Translations under genes and position numbers: made by a program
The notes under the pieces: model-generated
Database searches by the model: none
Seen by the model: only the letters and a program-made list of their open reading frames with translations
What the model was told of the DNA's origin: nothing
Part shown: positions 14,333 through 25,100 of the stretch, one piece after another
Position numbering within the stretch: position 1 is the stretch's first letter
How the letters are laid out: each line of letters starts with the position of its first letter
Source of the DNA: Lachnospiraceae bacterium
GTDB lineage: Bacteria; Bacillota; Clostridia; Lachnospirales; Lachnospiraceae
Assembly (NCBI GenBank): GCA_024692955.1
Contig: JAILLW010000075.1
Span: 1-56,027, forward strand
Direction of reading: 5' to 3'
Length of the DNA: 56,027 nt

Positions 14333-16380
14333 ACGATCCGCTTAAACTTCTTTTCGATCTCGTATTTGCTCATCGAGATCAGCGTAGGGCGCCCGTGCGG
14401 GCAGTTGTACGGGTTATCGAGGGTAAGAAGTTCGTCAAGAAGCGCCTTTACTTCATCAAGCGTAAGAGTATTATTCCCCTTAACCGCCGCCTTACAGGAC
14501 ATCGAGGCAAGCTTTGAAAGGATCACATCATAGTCACCTTTTAGGGGATTATCAACCAGTTCATCAAGAACCTCCCGGAAAAGTTCCAGTTCGTCACAGC
14601 CGTAAAGATCCGTCGGAACCGCACGGATCGCGAGGGAATTCCCTCCGAATTCCTCGATCTCGAAGCCAAGGGAAGCAAAGCAGGAAAGATATTCCTTTAC
14701 CGCATTCATCTCGCGCTGCGTAAGATCGACCACGGCCGGAGGATTCAGCATCTGGCTTGCCACGGTCTTTTCCCGGTAGGCCTTCAGAATGCGCTCGTAT
14801 TTTACCTTTTCATGCGCCGCGTGCTGATCCATGAAATAGAGTTTGTCTTCGTATACGATGAGCCAGAAGGTCTTAAAGATCTGTCCGAGGATCTCATACT
14901 GCGACCTCGCCTCTTTGGTAAGGAATCCCTCCTCAAAGAGATTCATCTGTGAAACATCCTTCGGGATGATCTGCTCTTCTTTCTTGATGATCGCGCTCTC
15001 CGGCTCCGTTTCTCCGGTAAGCCCGAATATATAGTCGAGGCTGATGCGGTTTCTTCCCCGCGCGAATGGACCGTTATCATCTTTTGAGACATCCGGATCC
15101 TGAATTTCCGCCGTTGAGGCAGGATGTGCCTCTTCAAAAAACGAATCCTCGCCGGAAGAACTCTCGTCGCCCGGAAGCGTCAGAACGATCCGCCCGTTTT
15201 CATCCCTGCGGGTTTTGGAAATGGTGTTTTCCTTCCGTGCACTTACGGAAACATCATCCGCGGGGGGAATCGGACCATTGTCTTTAACATTTGCGTTAAT
15301 GCCGCTAATCCGCTTAAATTCGAAAGGTTCCGGCGCTTTCTTATCGGATGATTCCGGCTTTCCCGAAGCTTCCCGGATATCCGGGATCAGTTCCCTGTGA
15401 GAAAGCGCTTCCCGGATGATCCCTGAGATCCTGTGATAGACCTCTTCTCCCCGCTGGAGTTTCGCTGTCAGTTTCGCGGGATGGATGTTTACATCGATCT
15501 CGGAAGGATCGATCATAAAATGAAGGACCACAAACGGAAACCGATGAAGCATAAGGAAGCCCTCATATCCGTTCTCCACCGCCTTTTGCAGGATATCACA
15601 GCCGACATAGCGTCCGTTGATGAAGAAATTCTCACCGGAGCGGGTTCCGCGGTTCACTTCGGGCTTCGCAAGGTATCCCGATACACAGACAAGCTCTGTC
15701 TCCTGCTTTATTTCGATCAGTTTATCCGTGATATCCCTTCCGTAGATCCGGTAGATCACATCTTTTAAAGCACCGTTTCCGGATGTTGAAAAGACGTTCC
15801 TTCCGGAATTCAGAAAAGAAACCGCGATCTCGGGATGTGAAAGCGCGAGATGTTCCGCGAGATCCCCGATATGCGCGCCTTCCGTCTGGGCGGATTTCAG
15901 GAATTTCTTCCTTGCGGGGACATTGTAAAAAAGGTCTCTCACAAGGAACGTGGTCCCTTCCGGGGCACCGATCTCTTCAAGCAGTGTTTCGTTTCCGCCC
16001 TCGATCATATAACGGGTACCGGTAAGCTCCTCTTTTGTCTTGGTAATGACCTCACAGCGGGATACCGCCGCGATCGAAGGAAGTGCCTCTCCGCGAAAGC
16101 CCAGGGATTCAATGTTGTTAAGATCGTCCGCGGCATTGATCTTGCTTGTCGCATGAGAAAGAAAGGCGGTTCGAATGTCTTCCGACGGGATCCCTTCTCC
16201 GTTATCCGTGACACGTATAAGTGAAAGGCCTCCGTCTTTGATCTCGATCGTGATCGCTTTCGCGCCGGCGTCGATGGCATTCTCCACAAGCTCCTTCACG
16301 ATGTTAAAGGGGCGTTCGATCACTTCTCCCGCCGCGATCAGATCCACGGTTTCTTTTGAAAGTAAATGAATTCTTCCCAT
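14329..16380 (-). CDS. mutL: DNA mismatch repair protein MutL
   Basis: This 683-residue GHKL-ATPase couples mismatch recognition by MutS to strand incision. The N-terminal ATPase has ENAIDAGA (33-40), DNGEGI (near 59) and GFRGEALPSI (near 94). A long acidic, Ser-rich linker spans about 340-460. The C-terminal domain carries the metal-dependent endonuclease motif DQHAAHEKVKYE (near 517), SCKAAVKGN and CPHGRPT, so it should nick DNA itself, as in bacteria without MutH. It lies 39 bases after mutS; ATG at 16380 with GAGG. It overlaps miaA by four bases. Confidence 0.96.
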   Translation of the reverse strand: MGRIHLLSKETVDLIAAGEVIERPFNIVKELVENAIDAGAKAITIEIKDGGLSLIRVTDNGEGIPSEDIRTAFLSHATSKINAADDLNNIESLGFRGEALPSIAAVSRCEVITKTKEELTGTRYMIEGGNETLLEEIGAPEGTTFLVRDLFYNVPARKKFLKSAQTEGAHIGDLAEHLALSHPEIAVSFLNSGRNVFSTSGNGALKDVIYRIYGRDITDKLIEIKQETELVCVSGYLAKPEVNRGTRSGENFFINGRYVGCDILQKAVENGYEGFLMLHRFPFVVLHFMIDPSEIDVNIHPAKLTAKLQRGEEVYHRISGIIREALSHRELIPDIREASGKPESSDKKAPEPFEFKRISGINANVKDNGPIPPADDVSVSARKENTISKTRRDENGRIVLTLPGDESSSGEDSFFEEAHPASTAEIQDPDVSKDDNGPFARGRNRISLDYIFGLTGETEPESAIIKKEEQIIPKDVSQMNLFEEGFLTKEARSQYEILGQIFKTFWLIVYEDKLYFMDQHAAHEKVKYERILKAYREKTVASQMLNPPAVVDLTQREMNAVKEYLSCFASLGFEIEEFGGNSLAIRAVPTDLYGCDELELFREVLDELVDNPLKGDYDVILSKLASMSCKAAVKGNNTLTLDEVKALLDELLTLDNPYNCPHGRPTLISMSKYEIEKKFKRIV

Positions 16381-16419
16381 AATCCTCAGTCCTTATTCGT
16401 GTTGATAAGATATTCGTAA

Positions 16420-19101
16420 TTATACCGTCCAGCGGTTCTTCAGCATATTCTGCAGTTTGTAAAGCCGGTTCAGCGCATCGATCGGCTTTAAGGTCTCAAT
16501 GTCGATCTCCCGAAGTTCCCGAAGGACATCCTCATCCGTCGAGGTATCAAACAGCGAGATCTGGTTCAGGTCCACCTCATCATAAGTGACGGTTTTACGC
16601 GCTTTGGAGGCGTCTCCGGATTCGATCGCGATGGACTGCATCTTTTCGGAAAGGTCGTTGTCTACAAGTTGTCCTACGATCTCTTTTGCCCGGTCGATCA
16701 CCATATCCGGGACTCCGGCCAGTTTGGCCACCTGGATACCGTAGGATTTGTCCGCTCCGCCCTTTATGATCTTTCTCAAAAAGACGATATCGTCCCCCTG
16801 CTCCTTCACGGCGATGCAGTAATTGTTCACACTGCTCATCTTCCCTTCCAGTTCCGTGAGCTCGTGATAATGGGTCGCGAACAGCGTTTTTGCGCCGAGG
16901 AGCCGTTTATCCGCCACATGCTCGATCACCGCCCAGGCGATGGCAAGTCCGTCAAAGGTCGAGGTTCCGCGGCCGATCTCATCAAGGATCAGGAGTGAAG
17001 AAGAAGTCGCATTTCGAAGAATATTTGCCACCTCGTTCATTTCCACCATAAAAGTAGACTGTCCGGATGCCAGATCATCGGAGGCCCCGACTCTTGTAAA
17101 GATACGGTCCGTCAGAGAGATATCGGCACTTTTGGCCGGTACAAAGGAGCCGATCTGGGCCATCAGAACGATCAGTGCCACCTGACGCATATAGGTGGAT
17201 TTTCCCGCCATGTTAGGGCCGGTAATGATGCTTATCGTATGCTTTTTATTGTCAAGATAGGTATCATTCGCGATGAAAAGGTCATTCGTGATCATCTTTT
17301 CAACCACCGGATGACGTCCGTCCTTGATATTGATCACTCCCTTGTCGTTGATCGAAGGCCGTACATAGCGGTTCTGCTCCGCCACAACGGAAAAGGATGC
17401 AAGCACATCAAGAGCTGCCAGCGCCTTCGCAGTCCTCTGGATCCTGTCGATCTCGGCAGCCACGGCGTTACGTATTCCTGTAAAGAGTTCATACTCGAGC
17501 CCGTAGAGCTTATCTTCCGCATTCAGGATCGTGTCTTCGAGTTCCTTTAGTCTCGGCGTGGTATAACGCTCCGCGTTCGCGAGCGTCTGCTTCCTGATAT
17601 AATCCTCCGGAACAAGCGACTTAAATGAATTTGTCACTTCAAAATAGTATCCGAAGACTTTATTATATCGGATCCGGAGGTTCTTGATACCGGTCCTTTC
17701 ACGATCTTCTTCTTCCAGCTGCGCAAGCCAGTTCTTTCCTTCCGTCTTCGCTTTTCGAAGGCGGTCCACATCGTCATCGAAGCCATCCCTTATGATGCCG
17801 CCTTCTTTTACCTGGATATTCGCTTCTTCCATGATCGAATCGCGGATAAGGGCACTGATGTCCTTCAGTGCATCGATCTCACTGTTCAGACTGCAGAGAA
17901 GTTTATCCCCGGACAGATCATCAAGAAGCAGTTTGATATGCGGGAGCATCTCGAGGGAGGATCGGAACGCGTTAAGATCCCGCGGATTCGCAGTCTGATA
18001 GCTGACCTTCGACAATAGCCGTTCAAGGTCATAGACCGGATTCAGATATTCCCTGATCTCATCGCGTGTGATCGCGTTCTTCCCCAGAGTTTCCACCGCG
18101 TCAAGTCTGGCATTGATCATTTCGGGATCGATGAGCGGCTGCTCAATATACTGCCGGAGAAGTCTTGCTCCCATGGCGGTCTTTGTTTTGTCAAGTACCC
18201 ACAGCAGAGAACCGCGCTTTGACTTGTCACGCAGGGTCTCGATGAGCTCAAGGTTTCTTCTTGTGGAGCTGTCGATCAGCATATACCTTGAAGCGATATA
18301 CGGATACAGATGCGTAATATGCGAAAGCGAGGTCTTCTGCGTCTCATAAAGATACTGCAAAAGGGCGCCTGCCGCCACGATCCCTGCCGGGAAGTCTTCC
18401 ACTCCGATCCCGGCAAGGGTGTTTACCCTGAAATGTTTAAGCAGAATGGATCTGCAGCGTTCATCATCGAAATATCGCGCGTCAACCGGGAAGATCGTCG
18501 CACCGTAACGGCTACGAATATCATCCAGATCGAGGGACGAAAGGAAAAACGCGTCGTTGCATATGATCTCCGACGGTGTATATTTTACGATCTCATCAAA
18601 GATCTCCTTCGCTCCGGCCGCTTCCGTAAGATAGTAAGCGCCTGTCGATACATCGCAGACAGATACGCCGCTCGTGCCGTCCATATAGGCCACAGCCATC
18701 AGGTAGTTGTTTCTCTGCTCATCGAGGGCCCCGTCCGCTATGTTCGTGCCGGGAGTCACGATCCTTGTAACCTCCCTTTTGACGATGCCTTTGGCTTCCT
18801 TCGGATCTTCCATCTGCTCGCAGATCGCGACACGGTAGCCTTTTCCGACGAGGCGTGAAAGATAGCCGTCTACCGCGTGATAAGGCACGCCGCACATCGG
18901 CGCCCGCTCCTCGAGCCCGCAGCTTTTCCCTGTCAGAGTAAGTTCGAGTTCCTTCGAAACGAGTTTCGCGTCGTCAAAAAAGAGCTCGTAGAAATCTCCC
19001 AGCCGATAAAACAGAATATAATCCTTATATTCTTCTTTCGTCTCTAGGTACTGCCGCATCATCGGCGTGATATTCTGTAATTCTTCCGGTGTTAATGGCA
19101 T
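16420..19101 (-). CDS. mutS: DNA mismatch repair protein MutS
   Basis: This 893-residue mismatch-recognition ATPase has the mismatch-reading F-x-E motif (FYE at 37-39), the connector and lever domains, and a C-terminal ABC-type ATPase with Walker A GPNMAGKST (near 625), an LILDEIGRGTSTFDG Walker B and an ATHYHEL motif. The length is typical for a full MutS1 protein. The ATG at 19101 follows AGGAATAGGCGAAG. In this genome the gene comes 81 bases after the third-transcribed giant gene, with no clear terminator between. It may be read through from that gene or have an unseen promoter. Confidence 0.97.
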   Translation of the reverse strand: MPLTPEELQNITPMMRQYLETKEEYKDYILFYRLGDFYELFFDDAKLVSKELELTLTGKSCGLEERAPMCGVPYHAVDGYLSRLVGKGYRVAICEQMEDPKEAKGIVKREVTRIVTPGTNIADGALDEQRNNYLMAVAYMDGTSGVSVCDVSTGAYYLTEAAGAKEIFDEIVKYTPSEIICNDAFFLSSLDLDDIRSRYGATIFPVDARYFDDERCRSILLKHFRVNTLAGIGVEDFPAGIVAAGALLQYLYETQKTSLSHITHLYPYIASRYMLIDSSTRRNLELIETLRDKSKRGSLLWVLDKTKTAMGARLLRQYIEQPLIDPEMINARLDAVETLGKNAITRDEIREYLNPVYDLERLLSKVSYQTANPRDLNAFRSSLEMLPHIKLLLDDLSGDKLLCSLNSEIDALKDISALIRDSIMEEANIQVKEGGIIRDGFDDDVDRLRKAKTEGKNWLAQLEEEDRERTGIKNLRIRYNKVFGYYFEVTNSFKSLVPEDYIRKQTLANAERYTTPRLKELEDTILNAEDKLYGLEYELFTGIRNAVAAEIDRIQRTAKALAALDVLASFSVVAEQNRYVRPSINDKGVINIKDGRHPVVEKMITNDLFIANDTYLDNKKHTISIITGPNMAGKSTYMRQVALIVLMAQIGSFVPAKSADISLTDRIFTRVGASDDLASGQSTFMVEMNEVANILRNATSSSLLILDEIGRGTSTFDGLAIAWAVIEHVADKRLLGAKTLFATHYHELTELEGKMSSVNNYCIAVKEQGDDIVFLRKIIKGGADKSYGIQVAKLAGVPDMVIDRAKEIVGQLVDNDLSEKMQSIAIESGDASKARKTVTYDEVDLNQISLFDTSTDEDVLRELREIDIETLKPIDALNRLYKLQNMLKNRWTV

Positions 19102-19182
19102 CTTCGCCTATTCCTGCTTTCTTTATTTTATGTGTCTTTATTCCTTAAGCCTGCTCTCATCAAGGTTTCGGATCATTTCGGA

Positions 19183-22100
19183 TCAGAACAGTCCGGAGAA
19201 AAGCTTCCAGATCATCTGTGAAAGAGAACGCGTCCCGATCTTGAATTTCACGGTCTGTCTTCCGCCGTATTCGCCCTTTCCGACGATCGTCACTTTTGCG
19301 GTTCCTTTTTTATTGTGGTTTACATAACTGCTCTCGTCGATCTCAAAATCTTCTCCGTAAACAAGTTCTTCCGTTCCGAGTTTCACGGATTTGAAATCGT
19401 CCGCGGAAAGTTTCACGGCGGATCCGTTGAAAGGTTTGCTCCCCTTCAGCGTGACTTTGGCCTTGGAGATGTCTTTCCCTGCTGCAAGGATCCGGTAATC
19501 CACATAGATCGTGTTCCGGGCATCATTTTCGGAAACATAGTTTCCTTTCGCCTTTACGGTCATCCGGATCTTGCTTCCGACATCCGGTTTTGAGATCTGA
19601 TCCAGATATGTCGGCGGATACAGGTTTACATAATTTCCGGTTGACGGATCGATCCCGCCGACCAGAGCATATTCCGTAACTTCATAATCCGTTCCGGCTT
19701 TCAGCTGTTTCCCGTCGGCATCCGTGATCACAACGGTAGATTTATAATCGCCTTTTTTATTGGAATAAACTTTGTCATTCGCAAAGGCTCTGTCGCTTAG
19801 TTCCAGGAAATCAGCCGGGGTGATGTTGACCGGCATTGTAAAGCTTCCCGTAAAGCTGCCTGTTCCGGTGATCTTTACGGAAGGCATCTTTTTCGCGGGA
19901 GCCGAAGCCGTAAGATTCCCCGTATTCTGATATTTTACCTTGAAATCCACGCCTTCGGTTAAGGCGATCGGCTCTTCTTCTCCGATGCTCCACGTAAGTT
20001 CGATCTCCGGCTTTGTGCCGCTCTTTTTATAGACGGCCGTAATCTCATTCCCTTCATTTACGGTAATGGAATCCGACTTTGCTCCATTGGCTCCGAGAGA
20101 TACTTTTCCGATCTTGAAGGTCTTCTTAACGCTTCCGGTATACGGGCCCGTTCCGGTCACGGTCATCGTCGCGGTGCCGGCCTTTATATTGTTCTTGAAG
20201 GTGGCCCTGTAATCATCGCCATAGTTAAGTTCCTGATTCCCCAGCATTACTTTATAGCCCGTCGGGATCACTTCTTCCCCGGTATAAGGATAGGTTGACG
20301 CAAGGCCGGTGATCTTTGCCTTTTTCAGGTTTGTTCCCGTGATCTTGAACGTAACCGTCTTTGTTCCGACAAGCGAGATACCGGATTCACTGTTTTTGTT
20401 TTCCAGTCCTGTCAGGATAATGGATGCCGTTCCCACAGAACGGTTATTGCGATAGGAAATGCTGTAATCGACATTTTCCGTCAGCGTTACCTTCTCATTC
20501 TTTGATTTCTGATAAACCACGGTGAACGGAAGCGCTTTTCCCTTCTTGTCGAGAAGGTTTTCCGCCGTGATCGGGATCACGCCCTCTTCATCTGACCGGT
20601 ACTTCTGCGCGGGGATCGAAGGAACCTTCACGGCACTCATCAGTACCTGTGAAACCTCTCCCTCTTCGCCTTCCGTGGTCCTTCCAAGGATCGTGAGTTT
20701 TATCTTTCTCGTTCCCGTATAGTTCTTCTTTCCGGTCAGGATAAGTTCATAGACCGTATCTTCATCTTCCGCTCCTTTAAATGCGGATTTGTCATTCTTC
20801 GCAGCGTAATACTCAGCAATAATGAAATCCGTTCCGAGCTTCAGTTTCTTAGTGTTTCGTAATAATACAGGGGCCGGCGTCTGCTTTTTCCCGTTGTACT
20901 GAACCGTGATCTCTTCCGCGCCAAATCCGCTTCCCGAAATGTCTGCGGGCAGGATCCTGAAATACAGCTTTCTCGTTCCGCTGTAGTTCCCCTTCATCTT
21001 TACGATGGCGCAAGGCGCCTTCTTCGCACTGAAACCCTGTTCTCCCTCCGCCTTCGTATATGATACCTTGTTGTTCTTGTAGCTTACGGTATAGTCCTTG
21101 CCCTTGACCAGTTTCGTCTTCTGATCATAAAGAGTCACTTCGGGTTTGATCGCATTCCCGGTGTAGGTCTGATCCGGGATTGCAACCGCGAAGACTTCAT
21201 CCGCAACTTCGCTGAACTTAGCGTAGACTGTACGATCGTTTTCCACACGGAAACTGTATTCCTGCTCAGTGGAAAGAGGTTCATCCGAAGGTTCGGTTTC
21301 ATACCATCCCTCAAAATGAGCACCCGGATCCGGGATCGCCGTAAGTTTCACATGATTTCCAACCTGCTCAAAACCGGTTCCCGCAACGAAGCCGTCTCCC
21401 GTTACCTCCGCTTTGATATCATGGCGTGGAATATTTTCATCATAGGAAGCAGAAGGGTCGATCGTCACCTGAGAAGGATCCTTCAGAACAATGCTTCCTT
21501 CCGCAGATACTTCGGCTTTCAGGGTTGCTCCTTTCGATAATGCCACATCATAATAATCGGTCTTATCGGTGTAGGCCATATCCGCAACAGAATATCCGGA
21601 TGCAGTGAAGTCCATGGTTCCGTCATCCGCGCTGACAATCTCTATTCTGAAACTGTCATCTTTGGGAAGCATAAATGTCTGTTGGCCGTTTGTATCCACG
21701 TAGCTTATGATTCGGCTGTCGGGTAATTCAACAGGAACTCCGTCTTCGATCTTTGCTACCAAAACATTTGAAGAATTATACACCTCGATCCCGGTTCTTC
21801 TTTCTCCGGATGCCATATGTGCCGGAACTGTATCTCCTTCGCCAGTGTCCGCTGAAGAACCCGCCAATTGTGCGGTGCCGGGTTCGAGATTAAACTGCAT
21901 TACGGAAACTGCGGCCAGATTTTTTCTTTTGAGATCGGATTCTCCGTTTATGGATATCAGCCACGCAAAGTTCACGAATGGCTCGTGCTCCTGGAATATT
22001 TTTCCAAATTTGTAGGATCCAATGTTATTTGCCGCACTTAAAATATCATTACCAAGATGGGAATCCGCGGTCATAAGCTGTTCTTCGATCATAACATCAT

Positions 22101-25100
22101 ACAACTGTTTGAAGGTCTCCCGGATCAATACCGTTACGATTCTGCCTGCATCTATACCTTTAAAGGCATTGCGAACAATGTTGCAAATATCATATTGCAG
22201 TCGTTGCAGATACAGATCGGAAGTCGGCACAGTATTCTTAAGATCTTCTGTTAACTTTTGCAGAAAACCGTACAGAGGCATCTGTGTGGTTATGATCCTT
22301 ACGTCTATTTGCGGCTTTTTCAAAAAATCCCATGACTTTATGTCTGATGTGGCCCCAAGGAAATAAATGAAGGGCGAATCGTCATATGTCACACCTAAGG
22401 AAGCATACCTGTCAAGAAAGCGTCTTTTCAATATAGAATAGTTTTCTGAATTTACCACTTCGTTCGGCAGATAATAATCGGTTCCGTATCGTTTATAATT
22501 CCATCCTTCTCCGCCGAGCGGGATCATAGGTACAATATCCGATGGATTGATGATATTCGTGATGTTCTGATACATTGTTTCGGTATCGTCCGTCGTGCAT
22601 ACACTTGCAGGAGGTTCGAAACAATATGCATAAACATTATTCCTTTGTATGGAAACGGTTACACCGCGTTCGCTCAGCATGGAAGTGAGCTCTCCGTCAT
22701 CGATCCGGGCTGCAGAAATATTCGTTGTCGCTCCGGCTCTGCTGTATCCTCCCATTACAATTTTCAGCTCACCGGAGATCTCGGCATACTCTATATAATC
22801 CGCAAGCTGCTTCAGTACTTTATCGGAAGCGGTTTTGAAGCCTTCGTGGTACCACCCGTGTCCAACCTGAAAATTGGAAACCCATTCTTTTTCATACCCT
22901 GCCCCTCTGGTTGTTACAGCGATCAGCGTATACTGATTTCCGTCATAATCCGTGATCTTTTTATGAGCAGTGAATACGCCGAAGGTGTTTTCCCCCGGTT
23001 TTTTCTTATAATCTTCATTTGCGGAAGAAGGGCTGCCTGCTGTGCCGTTTCCCTCATAGCAGGTGAATCCGAACTGTCTCAACGTTTTCCTTGCGTTCTT
23101 TGCCCCATCTGTATAACCGTCAAATGACTTTCCGGTGGCACTTTCAAAACCGGCCATCGTTAATCCCATAGCCCAGATAGTTCTCTTCTGATTATAAATA
23201 TTCGCCGGACTGTAAAAGAAACTGTCAGAATACTCAAAATCATAATTAAGTTCCCCGTCAAATCCGTTGCCTGTAGCTTCATTCAGTATTGTGATCCGCT
23301 TCCTGTCCAGCTTTTCTGAAGTGTGGAAAGACCATTCATTATTTGCCGTAAAAGCATAAAGGCTCTCATTCTCAAAGATCAGAAATCCCTCATCAACAAC
23401 AACGGAATATTTTGTCGTATAATCCATTCCGATGCCATAGACTTTTAAAGATATTTCTGACTTGTCGCCGGATTTTTTGAAGGAAATATCACGAGTTGAA
23501 GTGAGATCGTATACACTGTCTCCGGTTTCGTAATCATAGATATGCATGGCCCCGGACAGCAGATCAAATCCTGTGATCTCTGATTCCGTAGAAAAAGAGA
23601 GCGTAAAGTTCACCCAGCCGTCACTTTTAACTTCAACTCCGATTTCACCGTTCTTTGGAAAGATTGGCGTGATTGCCATTCTCTTTTCGTCATCATAGTC
23701 TTCCCAGTGCGCGTAGATCGTGGTATCCTCTATGAACTTATAATTCTGCGTAACCCGGGTTCCTCCGGCAACTTCCGTATACCAGCCGGTAAAGCGTTCT
23801 TCATCTTTTACCGGTCTTGGTGCGGACTTCAGATACCCGTTTAAATCTGTCTGTACTTCGGCAGTTCCCTGACCATCTATTCTCCCACCGTTTGCATCCA
23901 GAATGATCGTCTTTGCCGCGCCAAATTCGGTCTTAAATACCGGATATCTGTAATCTTCAGTCCCCATGGTCCAGATATTGTCAAAATCCCACCCGGTATA
24001 GGTGGAGGCCTTCTTCATATCCGCATCGGAATGTTTGGAAGCCTTATACGCAGAATTTCCACCTTTCCCGAAAGCTGATGAAGCAGTACCGCTCAGAAAA
24101 TGAATGCCTGTGATCTGCGTATTGTCCGGAGTTCCGGAATTGGTTCCGACAATACTCCCGACCACAGCGTCATTCTTTGTAGAAGTGATTTTCCCCACAT
24201 TATAGCAGTTGCTGATCACGAGTGTGTTTTCGGCGTAACTTCCGGTCCTGTAAAAGTCACCTTTATCGGAACCCAGGATTCCCCCGGCAAATTCATTTCC
24301 GTTATATGAAATATCACCGGCGTTATAGCATTCTTCGATTTTCCGGATCTTAGTTGCAGTATTACCTGAATACTCAACCTCTCCTACAATCCCGCCAGAT
24401 ACTGCTGAACTGTAGGATTGGCCCTTTGCAGTAACAGTTTGAAGTTTCCCCCGGTTTGCGCACCGTGTGATCGTATCTCCACCAAATAGCGACGCGATCC
24501 CTGATGCATTGGAACCGGTGACTTTTCCATAATTTATACAGTCGGCAATGGATGCCTCCGAACCGCATCGGTAAAACAGACCGGATGCATAGCCATAATA
24601 GCTCCATGATTTTGGGGTCTGCGTAATATCTCCCCTATTTGCGCAGTTTTTAACGGAATAATCGCTATCCTTTCCTATATTGGAAAGGTTGTAGCAGATC
24701 CCAGAGGCACTCTCACCGCCTCCCTGAATGTCTCCATTGTTCACTAGACCTGTGATATTCAATCCCTTCTTTGCGCTGCTCGCTGCATTGATACTATAGG
24801 ATATGCCCACGGCAATTCCGCAGTCAGAAATCACGGTGGCATTATTAACACAGTTAATGACATGGCATTGCATGCTTGAAAATAACCCGTAGGCATCACC
24901 TCTGCTATTATTGGCAATTTGGTAGGTATTGTGTATCGTCACGCCTTCAGCCGTGTAACAGTTTCTGGCACCGACATCGGGTTGATTATGAGTAAATTCA
25001 TAGCCTCCAATCCCGCATATTCTGACGCTGCAGTCTCCCGTGATATTACCTTCCACTCCGCAGTTAACAAAGTTTGATGCCCGATTGGCAAATCCGCTAA

